Positions 1 through 8,664 are shown, counted from the stretch's first letter. The stretch: 64,000 nt of DNA from Alphaproteobacteria bacterium casp-alpha6 (GCA_001510135.1 LFER01000002.1:1-64000), one strand, 5' to 3'. The notes: generated by a model not told the origin, from the sequence alone. Numbers and translations: made by a program.

Positions 1-476
1 TCATCAAACAAAAACACTTGCGGATCCCTAACGATCGCGCGTCCCATGGCAACGCGTTGTCTTTGCCCCCCTGAAAGCGCACGCGGATATCTGTCCAGAT
101 ACGGCGTAAGACCAAGGACTTCAGCGGCTGTTGAGACTTTTTCAGTAATGACCGATTTTGCCAGTCCGCGCATCCGAAGTGAAAATGCCATATTTGCCGC
201 CACTGTTTTATGGGGATAAAGCGCGTAATTTTGGAACACCATCGCGATATCCCGTTCCGAAGGAGGCAGTCCGTTGACAATTTTATCACTGATGCTGATT
301 TCGCCTTCGGTGATGCTTTCAAGACCCGCAACCATCCGAAGAAGGGTTGATTTTCCACATCCAGAGGGACCAACAAGAACCACGAATTCTCCGTCTTGAA
401 TATCGATGCTTAGTCCGTGGATGACCTCCGTTGCACCGTAGGATTTGCGCACATTGCGAATTGTGACTTCGGCCAT
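1..476 (-). CDS. Sugar ABC transporter ATP-binding protein (partial)
   Basis: Cytoplasmic ATPase of a carbohydrate ABC importer, MalK/UgpC type. Only the first 158 codons are present; the gene runs off the left edge at the Walker B aspartate. Visible are Walker [10 protein letters not shown] (about residues 36-44), the Q-loop in VFQNYALYP (80-88) and the ABC signature LSGGQRQR (134-141). The ATG at 474-476 gives the usual MAEV start and has GGGAAA upstream. It is divergent from the binding-protein gene at 701 and shares a promoter region containing a palindromic operator. The binding protein and two permeases across that region very probably complete the transporter. The C-terminal regulatory domain is not visible. 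Confidence 0.93.
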   Translation of the reverse strand, partial: MAEVTIRNVRKSYGATEVIHGLSIDIQDGEFVVLVGPSGCGKSTLLRMVAGLESITEGEISISDKIVNGLPPSERDIAMVFQNYALYPHKTVAANMAFSLRMRGLAKSVITEKVSTAAEVLGLTPYLDRYPRALSGGQRQRVAMGRAIVRDPQVFLFD

Positions 477-546
477 AGTTTTTTTCCCTGAGGTCCCTTT
501 TTTGAAAAACGTTAACGGATCAAAGTTTCTCTGTCCACTTCTGATC

Positions 547-561
547 ATGCTAACATGTTAG
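547..561. promoter_or_regulatory. Palindromic operator, copy 1 (CTAACATGTTAG core)
   Basis: A perfect 12-bp palindrome CTAACATGTTAG occupies 550-561, within the 15-mer ATGCTAACATGTTAG (547-561). The same 15-mer occurs inverted at 5162-5176, just upstream of the GntR-family gene. Here it lies between the divergent ABC ATPase and binding-protein genes, immediately before a TTGACA -35 box. I infer it is the binding site of the GntR/FCD regulator encoded at 4439-5137. Confidence 0.7.
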
Positions 562-565
562 TCCG

Positions 566-593
566 TTGACAGAAATTGGATTCGCTGTATGGT
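566..593 (+). promoter_or_regulatory. Putative sigma70 promoter of the sugar-binding-protein gene
   Basis: TTGACA (566-571) and TATGGT (588-593) are separated by 16 bases. The -35 box matches consensus exactly and the -10 is weak. The regulator palindrome ends five bases upstream of the -35, so a bound regulator would contact polymerase. The leader from here to the GTG start at 701 would be roughly 100 bases. Inferred from sequence only. Confidence 0.45.
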
Positions 594-700
594 TTTATTT
601 GAGATATGAGAACCCGTTAAACGACGCTGCTCTCATAAATCTCGCAAAAAAGAAAATCAGCGGTCACGCTTTGATAACCAACACTATAGGGAGAAGAATT

Positions 701-2335
701 GTGAAAGTAGAACTTTATAATCAATACGTTCGCTCGCAAATGAGCCGCAGGAGCGTGTTGAAAGGGGCTGCCAGCATGGGAGCTCTTGCAGCAATGGGAG
801 GCGCTGCGCCGGCCTTTGCAGGCGGACATGGCAGCGTAAGGGCTGAAATTATGAAAATTCCAGGTGTCGGTATGGGATCCCCAGGTGACCCTGAATGGCA
901 AAAAGTGGGTGAGCTTTGCCTTGGACCAACAAAAGAACGGGTTGCAGAAGGCGAATTCGCAGGTGTTGAACTGACCTTTATGGGTTTGAACAACCAAAAC
1001 TTGCACAACTTTTTGTTCCGTGGGTTCCTGAAGCCATGGGAAGCCTACACTGGCGCTAAAATCAACTGGATTGATCTTGCTCAGGCTGATTATAACCCAC
1101 GCTTGCAGCAATCTATCGCAACAAAAACCGTTGACTTTGACATCATCGAAATGGGTGCACCATTTGAAGGCGACACTGCAGGTCAGGGGCTTTTGAACGA
1201 AATGCCCGATTGGGTCAAAGATCAGATCGATTACGAGGATCTTGTGGGTTACCTTCAGCCACCCGTGGGCACATGGGACGGTAAAGCCTACCGGATTAAT
1301 ATCGACGGTGACTGCCATACCTTCTGCTATCGTAAGGATTATTTCGGCGAAGGTTCCATCACGGGGCGCGCCAATCCGCCAAGATCTTGGCAAGAGGTCA
1401 ACCAGATTTCAAAAGATGTAATCGGTAAAATGGACCCATTGACCGGACTTCCGGCGCATGGTTTCCTTGATCCGCTCAAAGGATGGGGTGGATTTGGCTT
1501 CTACTTCCTCGAAGATCGCGCCGCACCTTATGTGAAACACCCAGATGATCCGGCATGGCTGTTTGATGTGGACACAATGAAACCGCGGGTCAACAACCCC
1601 GGTTGGGTTCAGGCCATTCAGGATGTGATGGATTTGATTGCCACCGAAGGCGCCTATCCGGCGGATCAGATTAACGCCGATCCGGGCACAACCGGTTTCC
1701 AGCAGTTCCTTGCAGGAACAGGATCCATGCTGACATGGTGGGGTGACATCGGATCAAATGCGCGCACTTCTGATACATCAGTGATCGGAGACGTGGTGGG
1801 CTTTGGTATAAACCCAGGTTCAGAGCGGGTTTATAACCACCTGAAAGGACAGTGGGAAAACACCTATAACGAATCCCCCAACAACGCCTATTTGGGCTGG
1901 GGTGTTTATGTCACAAACCGCGTGAACGGCGATGATAAAAAACGCAAAGCGGCGTGGTCAGCGGCGGCACATATCGGTGGCAAGGACATTTCGCTTTGGA
2001 CATCTGCCTATCCATCAGGTTTCCAACCTTATCGGAATTCTCACTTCAACTATGATGAGTGGGAAGCCGCAGGATATGACCGTGCCTTTGTTGAGGATTA
2101 TCTTGGGTCAAACCTTGATAGCTACAATCACCCCAACTCCGCCAATGAACCCCGTATCCCCGGTATTTTCCAGTATTACTCTGTGGCTGAAGATGAATTG
2201 GCCAAAGGCTTTGCTGGCCAATATGGATCGGCTCAGGAAACTGCGGATGCGATTGCAGCAGCTTGGGAAAAGATCACGGATCAGATCGGACGTGAGAGCC
2301 AGATCAAGCTTTACAAAGCGTCTCTTGGCCTTTGA
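701..2335 (+). CDS. Sugar ABC transporter substrate-binding protein, Tat-exported
   Basis: Periplasmic solute-binding protein of a carbohydrate ABC importer, 544 residues, similar in size to the large family-1 extracellular binding proteins. The N-terminus carries a twin-arginine signal (SRRSVLKG, residues 15-22), a short hydrophobic stretch and a likely AxA cleavage site near residues 38-40. Export would therefore be folded, by Tat. The start is the GTG at 701 because GGGAGAAG lies just before it (690-697). The frame is open further upstream, but that part overlaps the promoter. An ATG at 740 is a weaker alternative. The permeases follow directly. The substrate is unknown; the neighbouring kinases, isomerase and lactonases suggest a monosaccharide or small glycoside. 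Confidence 0.9.
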   Translation: MKVELYNQYVRSQMSRRSVLKGAASMGALAAMGGAAPAFAGGHGSVRAEIMKIPGVGMGSPGDPEWQKVGELCLGPTKERVAEGEFAGVELTFMGLNNQNLHNFLFRGFLKPWEAYTGAKINWIDLAQADYNPRLQQSIATKTVDFDIIEMGAPFEGDTAGQGLLNEMPDWVKDQIDYEDLVGYLQPPVGTWDGKAYRINIDGDCHTFCYRKDYFGEGSITGRANPPRSWQEVNQISKDVIGKMDPLTGLPAHGFLDPLKGWGGFGFYFLEDRAAPYVKHPDDPAWLFDVDTMKPRVNNPGWVQAIQDVMDLIATEGAYPADQINADPGTTGFQQFLAGTGSMLTWWGDIGSNARTSDTSVIGDVVGFGINPGSERVYNHLKGQWENTYNESPNNAYLGWGVYVTNRVNGDDKKRKAAWSAAAHIGGKDISLWTSAYPSGFQPYRNSHFNYDEWEAAGYDRAFVEDYLGSNLDSYNHPNSANEPRIPGIFQYYSVAEDELAKGFAGQYGSAQETADAIAAAWEKITDQIGRESQIKLYKASLGL

Positions 2336-2346
2336 TTTAATCTTCA

Positions 2347-2368
2347 GGGAACCGGCCCGCCGGTTCCC
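2347..2368 (+). terminator. Hairpin after binding-protein gene (partial terminator or mRNA stabiliser)
   Basis: GGGAACCGG (2347-2355) pairs perfectly with CCGGTTCCC (2360-2368) around a 4-base loop. It lies 12 bases after the binding-protein stop and 38 bases before the permease start. No continuous T-run follows, only T-rich sequence. In ABC operons such hairpins commonly let the binding protein be expressed above the permeases; I infer that role here. Confidence 0.6.
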
Positions 2369-2406
2369 TGTTCCATTCTGTTTGTCCATTTGACGTCAAG
2401 GCACGC

Positions 2407-3510
2407 ATGTCTTCCAAAGAATATCTCCATATCGTCACTCAAGACCACATTCCCGTTCAAAAAATGCGGTTTGGACGTGTATTGATCTGGGGATCTGCAG
2501 GCATATTTTTCTGCTTGGTCTTTTTACAACTTTTGCAACAAAACGGCGTTGCGGATTTTAAATTTTCGAATTGGCGGCCCACATTATATGCTTATGGGTT
2601 TTGGGCAATCTGCCTGTGTGCGGCACAGGTTCTGATGTATGGGGAACGCGGGAAACGAACGCTTTTTGTATTGCCTGCAGTCCTATTTGTCATTTCCATG
2701 GTGGTTTTTCCATTGATCTTTGCCTTGGGAATTGCGTTTTCCTCTTGGAATCTCTCTTCACCGGATGGGCGACAATTCAATGGATTAGACAATGTCTGGG
2801 AAATGTGGGCTGATCCGTTTTACTGGAATGCGCTTAAGAACATGGTTTGGTATATCCTCGCCATCATTCCAGAATATGCAATTGCCTTTGGTCTAGCTAT
2901 TTTACTGAATGCGCAAATTCGAGCGCGCAAGTTTTTCCGGGTTGCCTTTCTTATGCCGCTCATGTTGTCCCCTGTGGCGGTCAGCTGGATGATCGGGAAA
3001 TCCATGCTTGAAATACGCTTTGGGCCTATTTCCCGTCTTGCGCGGACCTTGGGATGGGACAATCCGTCCTTTTTCGGATCGGGTGAGATTGCGCGTGGCA
3101 TGATCATGATGATGGATGCTTGGACCTTTATTCCATTTATGATGATCATGATCCTTGCGGGATTGCAGGCCATACCCAAAGAGCTTCACGAAGCAGCGGA
3201 GGTCGATGGTGCCCCCCCTTGGAAACGGTTCTGGGAAATCACCTTTCCTTTGATGCTTCCTGTGTCGATTACCGCCATTTTGATCCGGATCATCTTTAAA
3301 CTGAAGCTGGCTGATATCATCATCAATGTGACATCCGGTGGTCCGGGGGGTGCGACGGACAGCGTGACCAGCTTTATTTATCGCGAATACAGGGATCGCA
3401 GCAATGTGGGCTATGGCACCTTTTTGGCTATCGTCTACCTTGTTATCATCGTCATCTTTATGACCGTGCTGATGAAACTGGCGGATCGCTGGATGAAGCC
3501 GAGGTATTGA
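2407..3510 (+). CDS. Sugar ABC transporter permease (MalF/UgpA type)
   Basis: Inner-membrane permease of 367 residues. Several hydrophobic helices are separated by short loops. The cytoplasmic EAA loop, which contacts the ATPase, is visible as ELHEAAEVDGAPPWKRFWEI about 100 residues from the C-terminus. Two hydrophobic segments near the N-terminus (about residues 20-80) precede the core permease, giving the longer MalF-like form. It starts with ATG and ends overlapping the region just before the second permease ATG (two bases between stop and start), so the two are probably translated together and form a heterodimeric channel. Confidence 0.92.
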   Translation: MSSKEYLHIVTQDHIPVQKMRFGRVLIWGSAGIFFCLVFLQLLQQNGVADFKFSNWRPTLYAYGFWAICLCAAQVLMYGERGKRTLFVLPAVLFVISMVVFPLIFALGIAFSSWNLSSPDGRQFNGLDNVWEMWADPFYWNALKNMVWYILAIIPEYAIAFGLAILLNAQIRARKFFRVAFLMPLMLSPVAVSWMIGKSMLEIRFGPISRLARTLGWDNPSFFGSGEIARGMIMMMDAWTFIPFMMIMILAGLQAIPKELHEAAEVDGAPPWKRFWEITFPLMLPVSITAILIRIIFKLKLADIIINVTSGGPGGATDSVTSFIYREYRDRSNVGYGTFLAIVYLVIIVIFMTVLMKLADRWMKPRY

Positions 3511-3512
3511 GC

Positions 3513-4430
3513 ATGTCAAAACAGATCTTCTTTGACAGCGCGAGCGATCAGGCCTTTAAACCAAAACGCTTTTTTGGACGATTTGCGATTTATCTGATTT
3601 TGCTCTTTTGGGCTTTTATCTGTCTATTCCCCATCTATTGGACCATTACGACGACCTTCAAAGCGGCCCCCGATGTCATGAAGGGGAACCTCATTCCGTG
3701 GTGGGACTACCAGCCCAAATGGCTTGGTCTGAAATCCCTAGGCCTTTCCCCAAATACAATTTTTGTAGAAAGTACGGTGCGCGAAGAATTCCTTAAACGG
3801 TTCTGGAATTCGGCCATCGCATCGGTTGGGGCATCAACCATTGCAGTGCTTTTGGGAAGCTGCGCCGCCTATGGGCTCAGCCGGTTTCAGTACCGGTTTG
3901 GATTTATGCGTAATTCTGACATTTCGTTTTTCTTCCTCTCACAATTGATCCTGCCGCCTGTGGTTTTGGCGCTGCCGTTTCTTGTTCTTTACAAGGAACT
4001 TGCGCTTTTGGACACGCGGGTTGGGCTGATCGCACTATATACACTCACGGTTTTGCCAATTGTGATTTGGATCATGCGGGATCAGTTCAGTTCAATTCCA
4101 ACTGAATTGGAAGAAGCTGCGCTTGTTGACGGGTTATCGATCTGGGGCGCATTTCTGACCATCATTTTGCCAATCGCCCTGCCGGGCATGGTGGCATCAT
4201 TTATTATATCTCTTGTTTTGACGTGGAACGAATATTTCTTTGCGGCGCTGCTCACATCATCACATGCCAAAACACTTCCTGTAATGGTTGCCAGTCAAAC
4301 CGGATCGCAAGGAATTTCTTGGTGGTCTATGGCAGCCCTGTCATTGGCAGCTATTTTGCCATTAATCGTCATTGCCATCATTTTGGAACGGTACATCATC
4401 AAAGGTATGGCAGCGGGAGCTGTGAAATAA
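3513..4430 (+). CDS. Sugar ABC transporter permease (MalG/UgpE type)
   Basis: Second inner-membrane permease, 305 residues from the ATG at 3513, with GAGG upstream (3501-3504). An in-frame TTG at 3507 is a less likely start. It has about six membrane segments and a clear EAA loop, ELEEAALVDGLSIWGAFLTI. It sits two bases after the first permease and ends 8 bases from the convergent GntR-family gene, so the transporter transcription unit ends here. Together with the other three components it forms a complete carbohydrate ABC importer. Confidence 0.92.
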   Translation: MSKQIFFDSASDQAFKPKRFFGRFAIYLILLFWAFICLFPIYWTITTTFKAAPDVMKGNLIPWWDYQPKWLGLKSLGLSPNTIFVESTVREEFLKRFWNSAIASVGASTIAVLLGSCAAYGLSRFQYRFGFMRNSDISFFFLSQLILPPVVLALPFLVLYKELALLDTRVGLIALYTLTVLPIVIWIMRDQFSSIPTELEEAALVDGLSIWGAFLTIILPIALPGMVASFIISLVLTWNEYFFAALLTSSHAKTLPVMVASQTGSQGISWWSMAALSLAAILPLIVIAIILERYIIKGMAAGAVK

Positions 4431-4438
4431 GGCACTTT

Positions 4439-5137
4439 TCAAGCAAAATATTCAGGATGTTCTTGCTCCAGAGGCACCACAAAGGTCATTAACTGTCCCA
4501 GATGTTCCTTGAGCATCTTTCCCGCTTTGGCGGGGTTTTTCTGTTCAAGGGCATTGTAGATTTTTTTATGTTCTCTAAATGTTGCCTCAAGACGACCCTT
4601 AATAGGAAGCAAAAGCCGGCGCACGCGGTTGACGTTCATCCATGCGTTATCAGCGACGCGGTTCAGCCGTTTATAGCCAGTGGCATTTAACAGGATGGCG
4701 TGAAATTGGGCATCCATTGCATAAAATCCCTGAATATCGCCATCGTCAATAAAAGCGCGCTGCAGGCGCAAGTTGCGCCGCAATTCAATCAACTGTGGCT
4801 CTGTTATTATTTCTGCGAGCAAGGTTATGGCAGCAACTTCTATCGCTTCTCGAATAAAGGCACCTTCGCGCAAATCCTCCATAGAAAACCGCGCGACATA
4901 GGTTCCCGCTTGTGGCACCACTTCGACAAGACCGTCTTGCACCAAAAGTGCGATGGCTTCGCTAAGCGGTGTGCGGGATATTCCAAAGCGTTTGCATAGA
5001 TCGTTTTTGCGCAGCAACTGTCCGGGTATGAATTCTAAGTCGAGGATTGATTTTTGCAGGGCTAGATAAGCTTTTTGTTTCAAAGAAGCAGCAGAAAAAT
5101 CTGATTGACCCAAATTTTCATCAAATTTGAAAGACAT
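4439..5137 (-). CDS. GntR-family transcriptional regulator (FCD domain)
   Basis: Probable local repressor of 232 residues. The N-terminus is a winged helix-turn-helix typical of GntR proteins (FIPGQLLRKNDLCKRFGISR, with TPLSEAIALL following). The C-terminal two thirds is an all-helical FCD ligand-binding domain with spaced histidines (for example in AMDAQFHAILLNATG). I chose the ATG at 5135-5137, with GAGGAG upstream; a TTG seven codons earlier is possible but lies inside that ribosome-binding region. An operator palindrome sits at 5162-5180, some 25 bases before the start, and again in the ABC transporter promoter. This suggests autoregulation and control of sugar uptake. The effector is probably a sugar acid or other pathway intermediate (inference). 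Confidence 0.88.
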   Translation of the reverse strand: MSFKFDENLGQSDFSAASLKQKAYLALQKSILDLEFIPGQLLRKNDLCKRFGISRTPLSEAIALLVQDGLVEVVPQAGTYVARFSMEDLREGAFIREAIEVAAITLLAEIITEPQLIELRRNLRLQRAFIDDGDIQGFYAMDAQFHAILLNATGYKRLNRVADNAWMNVNRVRRLLLPIKGRLEATFREHKKIYNALEQKNPAKAGKMLKEHLGQLMTFVVPLEQEHPEYFA

Positions 5138-5161
5138 GAAGCGCCTCGTTCTCCTCAATAT

Positions 5162-5180
5162 CTAACATGTTAGCATGTTA
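5162..5180. promoter_or_regulatory. Palindromic operator, copy 2 (autoregulatory site)
   Basis: CTAACATGTTAG (5162-5173) is the same perfect palindrome as at 550-561. It is extended to the 15-mer shared with copy 1, here inverted, and is followed by an overlapping imperfect repeat TAGCATGTTA (5171-5180). It sits about 25 bases before the GntR-family start codon, where binding would block transcription initiation. Confidence 0.68.
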
Positions 5181-5273
5181 CAGTCGAAAATTGCAAATCT
5201 TTAGAAACTATCCCCTATATCGCAGGAAATGGTGACCTCTGCGGCGCTCTATTTTCTGTGAAGTACCTAAAAC

Positions 5274-6767
5274 CTAGATCTGTTTCATAAGCTCTTTTGT
5301 CGTAAGATAAAGAGATTTAAATATCTTGTAATTGCGTTCCAGCGCCGTATCGCTTTCGGCTTCGACAATGCGCTCCGTTGGATTCCAAACCCCTATGTCG
5401 GCCGGCTGCACTGCCCCGATAGCAAGCGCTGCTAAAAATGCATCTCCATAACTTGCTCCCACCGTTTTTTGGCGAACGGTTTGATCCACGCCTGTGATGT
5501 CCGAAGTGGTCTGTAGCCATAATTCGTTTTTTGTTCCTCCGCCAACAGCGAAGAGCCGGTTTGTCTTTGTTCCGCTTTCCACAAATGTATCAACCACATG
5601 GCGGGTTCCAAACGCAATACCTTCGATCAATGCGCGATAAACATCACCGCGTGTATGATCAAGGCGCAATCCAAAAATAACTCCTTTTGCATCGGGGTCA
5701 TGTATGGGCGTGCGTTCCCCAGAAAAATAGGGCAGAAACACCAATCCATTGGCTCCGGGTGCTGAAAGTGCTGCTTCCTGACTCAGCGCGCCAAAGCTTG
5801 TTTCGAGATCCAAATCCTTGGCAAAATGTTCACGAAACCAATGGGTCAGTGTCCCGCTTGTGGCAAGCCCCGCCATTGAGGCGTGTTGCCCCTTAAACAG
5901 CCAAGGTGCGTACCAGAGCTTCGGGTCTTTGACGCGGTTTTCAGTGAGCGAAATCATGAAAATGGTTGAACCATACATACACATTGTGTCGCCCGCGTCG
6001 GCCACGCCCACAGACACGGCTTCTGCGGCTGCATCGATGGTTCCTGTTGTGACGGGAATACCTTCAGGTAAACCCGTTTCACGCGCCGCTCTTGCAGTGA
6101 CATGACCTACAATATCCGTCGACCAGCGTAGGTCGGGAAGTGCGTCCAGTGGAATGATATCCTGCGTCAGGACATCTGACCAAGTTTGCCGGTGAATATC
6201 ATAAAGCGGCGTGAAATTTGCCGCTGTGTAATGGTCTATGACATATTGACCGGTCAAGCGATGCATCAGAAAGCTTGTTGATGTCAGAATTTTATGGGTG
6301 TTTTCAAAAATCTCGGGTCTGTTTCGTTTGAGCCAGAGAATTTTGGGACCAACTGATTGCGACGTCAGGGCATTGCCGCCCATCTCCATAATTCTGTCTT
6401 CCCCAATTTCTGTGTTGAGGTCGTTGATTTCCTGATGTGCTCGGGTATCCACACCATAAAGGACACCGTTCATCAAAGGGTCACCGTTGATATCAACTGG
6501 CAACATACAAGGACCTATCGCGCTGCAGGCAACGGCCAGAATCTTAGTCGGGTCTATTTTGCTTTTGGAAATGACAGATTGCGAGACCTCGCAAAAATCG
6601 CCCCACCAATCCTCATTCGGGCGATGCTCTGCCCAGCCCGGGTGAGGGACAAGCATTTTATGCCCTTTTTGGGTCTGCGCGATGATGGACCCATTTTGAT
6701 CAACAAGAACCGCTTTGGTTTCAAAAGTCCCTATGTCAACGCCAAGCGTGTACTGCACAGTTTTCAA
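5274..6767 (-). CDS. FGGY-family carbohydrate kinase (xylulokinase-like)
   Basis: Cytoplasmic sugar kinase of 497 residues, the usual FGGY length. The N-terminal phosphate-binding motif is LGVDIGTFETKAVLV. The second ATPase-fold half contains TTGTIDAAAEA, ERTPIHDPDAKGVIFG and the adenosine motif FAVGGGTKNELWLQ. The start is a TTG (6765-6767) overlapping the TGA of the upstream M42 gene as TTGA, so it is translationally coupled. It probably phosphorylates a ketose, polyol or related sugar brought in by the ABC importer, feeding the SgcX/SgcQ-like proteins encoded just upstream. The exact substrate (xylulose, ribulose, erythritol or other) cannot be read from the sequence. Confidence 0.88.
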   Translation of the reverse strand: MKTVQYTLGVDIGTFETKAVLVDQNGSIIAQTQKGHKMLVPHPGWAEHRPNEDWWGDFCEVSQSVISKSKIDPTKILAVACSAIGPCMLPVDINGDPLMNGVLYGVDTRAHQEINDLNTEIGEDRIMEMGGNALTSQSVGPKILWLKRNRPEIFENTHKILTSTSFLMHRLTGQYVIDHYTAANFTPLYDIHRQTWSDVLTQDIIPLDALPDLRWSTDIVGHVTARAARETGLPEGIPVTTGTIDAAAEAVSVGVADAGDTMCMYGSTIFMISLTENRVKDPKLWYAPWLFKGQHASMAGLATSGTLTHWFREHFAKDLDLETSFGALSQEAALSAPGANGLVFLPYFSGERTPIHDPDAKGVIFGLRLDHTRGDVYRALIEGIAFGTRHVVDTFVESGTKTNRLFAVGGGTKNELWLQTTSDITGVDQTVRQKTVGASYGDAFLAALAIGAVQPADIGVWNPTERIVEAESDTALERNYKIFKSLYLTTKELMKQI

Positions 6768-7852
6768 ACCCCTCTCAAAAGTGAAAATGACGAGGGTAAA
6801 GATGTCACCATCGCAACCAGCAACCGCGTCAGTCCGACCAGATCATTGACGTCACAGACTTCACGCGACGAATGGGAATATCGCATTGGAAAGCCAAGAT
6901 CCGCTGAGGCGACACCATCGCCCACCAACTGGACATAGGACAGATCTGTCAGCGCCCCGATATGCGCACTTTTTTGTAATGGGATCGTATGGGAAGACGC
7001 CGTATCTTCGATAAAGGCTACCAATTCTGGGTGGGGTATCACACCGTTGAGTGTGCCCCGCCCATGAAACGAAAACATGCTGAGTGCCGGACCGTGGCCA
7101 AGCTGTACCTCACCAAAATCCCGCATATCGGGCGTGTCGCTGGCAAGGATCAGGTCAATTTGAATGGCGATATCTGGTTTGATCTGCTGCGCGGCCGGCA
7201 GTGCGCCACGCAAATTGAATTCTTCTTGAACCGTGAAAACGATATGCACCTCGCCCCCGTTTGTGCGCTGATGGATTTGGCGCGCGACTTCCAATAAGAC
7301 GGCACACCCCGCGCGATCGTCGACGCTTGTCCCACAAATCCGATCCTGCGCAATCATATCTGCGGTTGGTTTATAAACGATGGGGTTACCAATATCGATG
7401 CCGAGCGCCCGCACGGCATCACGTGATCCATACCCCAAATCCACATAAAGATCTCTGTAGGGCAGAACGGTGTATTTTTCCTCTGGGCGGGTGGCATGGT
7501 GGCTTTTGATGCCAATGACACCTTCGAAATCTTGCCCGTAGCTGGTGCTCACAACAACAGATTGTCCGGGCAACATTTTTTCTGGCACTCCACCCAGACG
7601 CTCAAACCGCAAAAAACCGTTTTCGTCTATTTGGCGCACGATCAAACCCAATTGGTCCATATGGGTAAACAGCATGATGCGTGGTCCGTCACCGGGGATC
7701 TTTATGCGAAGATTGCCGAGCTTGTCTGTGAAGGGTGTTATTCCAAGCACACTTAACTCGTCGCTTATATAATCGCGCACGCGATCCTCATACCCAGATA
7801 AACCAGGTATTTTCATCAGGTTTAACGTATCGTTGATTAGGTTTTCTTTCAT
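6764..7852 (-). CDS. M42-family metallohydrolase (SgcX/FrvX-like)
   Basis: A 362-residue di-metal hydrolase of the M42 family (glutamyl aminopeptidase/endoglucanase group). Metal and catalytic positions are in place: H64 and D66 (FTHMDQLG), D178/D179 (GTSVDDRAG), E210/E211 (VQEEFNLRG), D239 (ASDTPD) and H327 (YSHSSRE). The family is annotated as aminopeptidase, but members such as SgcX and FrvX of E. coli sit in sugar operons and have no proven peptide role. Here it is sandwiched between a BtpA/SgcQ homologue (5-base gap) and a sugar kinase (4-base overlap), so a carbohydrate or sugar-conjugate substrate is a reasonable inference. Confidence 0.87.
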   Translation of the reverse strand: MKENLINDTLNLMKIPGLSGYEDRVRDYISDELSVLGITPFTDKLGNLRIKIPGDGPRIMLFTHMDQLGLIVRQIDENGFLRFERLGGVPEKMLPGQSVVVSTSYGQDFEGVIGIKSHHATRPEEKYTVLPYRDLYVDLGYGSRDAVRALGIDIGNPIVYKPTADMIAQDRICGTSVDDRAGCAVLLEVARQIHQRTNGGEVHIVFTVQEEFNLRGALPAAQQIKPDIAIQIDLILASDTPDMRDFGEVQLGHGPALSMFSFHGRGTLNGVIPHPELVAFIEDTASSHTIPLQKSAHIGALTDLSYVQLVGDGVASADLGFPMRYSHSSREVCDVNDLVGLTRLLVAMVTSLPSSFSLLRGV

Positions 7853-7857
7853 TGTGG

Positions 7858-8664
7858 CTACCGAAACTCTTTCACACGGTTCATGAAATCTTTCGCTCTT
7901 TGAGGATCAACAGCTTTCCAAGTGTCCCCCCCGAATTTCAGCGCAGACCCCACAATGCATCCATCTGCAACTGCAAATACATCGCCAATCGTTTCATGCT
8001 TCACCCCAGTATTTGCCAGAACGGGTGTATTGGGCAAGGCGGCCTTAACCGCTGTTAAATCGGAAATTTCCGCGGCCTCTCCGGTGATTTGACCGCTGAC
8101 CAAAATGGCATCTGGAATTGAGGAAAAATTTACACTTCTTGCCCGGTCTGCCAATGGTCTGCGGTCCAAAGAATATGCAAATTCCGCCGAGACGTTGTAA
8201 AGCATCAGCATATCTGAGCGACCAAGGCGATCACGGTACCGCATGGCCTGTCCTGCATCGGCAGTCCATGAACCCATGTCCGAGGCATAAGAGCCTGTGA
8301 ATATTTCGCGCACGAACTGCGCCCCTGTTGCTGCACCTAGGGCAATGGTCGACATCGGATCCCAGAGCATATTAACGCCAAACGGCAGTTTGATTTCTGA
8401 CCTGAGGGCGCCAATAATGAAAGCTGCAGCTGCCGTAGAGGCCGTATCTACATTCAACTCATACGGCCGGTCGTTTTCATTACCAAACATAATGGCATCC
8501 ACGCCCGCAGCCTGAAGTGCGTGCAAATCAGCGCGCGCGGCATTTAACACCCCGTCGATACCTTGCTCACCATCATAAAGAGGTGATCCTGGAAGAGCGC
8601 CAAGATGGACCATGGCTATAACGGGTTTCGTGTTTCCAAAGACTCTATTGAAATGCTTACTCAA
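7858..8664 (-). CDS. BtpA/SgcQ-family TIM-barrel protein
   Basis: 268 residues, colinear with the BtpA family: N-terminal IAMVHLGALPGSP, then DAIMFGNENDRPY, FGVNMLWDP and C-terminal DGCIVGSALKFGGDTW. The last is a TIM-barrel phosphate-binding-like loop. BtpA was named for an effect on photosystem I assembly in cyanobacteria, but E. coli SgcQ lies in a sugar operon and its reaction is unknown. The start is TTG (8662-8664) with a strong GGAGGA upstream. It is the first gene of the minus-strand BtpA-M42-kinase-GntR run and is divergent from the aldo/keto reductase. I infer an aldolase- or isomerase-like reaction on a sugar phosphate. Confidence 0.85.
   Translation of the reverse strand: MSKHFNRVFGNTKPVIAMVHLGALPGSPLYDGEQGIDGVLNAARADLHALQAAGVDAIMFGNENDRPYELNVDTASTAAAAFIIGALRSEIKLPFGVNMLWDPMSTIALGAATGAQFVREIFTGSYASDMGSWTADAGQAMRYRDRLGRSDMLMLYNVSAEFAYSLDRRPLADRARSVNFSSIPDAILVSGQITGEAAEISDLTAVKAALPNTPVLANTGVKHETIGDVFAVADGCIVGSALKFGGDTWKAVDPQRAKDFMNRVKEFR

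Noticed and set aside
566..700. Upstream extension of the binding-protein frame to 566
   Set aside because: It would start on the TTG of the -35 box and put about 45 unrelated residues before the Tat signal; the GTG at 701 has a good ribosome site.
617..1393. 258-codon open frame antisense to the binding-protein gene
   Set aside because: Cysteine- and histidine-rich composition with no domain, fully inside a clear binding-protein gene; a frame shadow.
2902..3519. 205-codon minus-strand frame across the first permease gene
   Set aside because: His- and Arg-rich mirror of hydrophobic permease codons; no ribosome site or homology.
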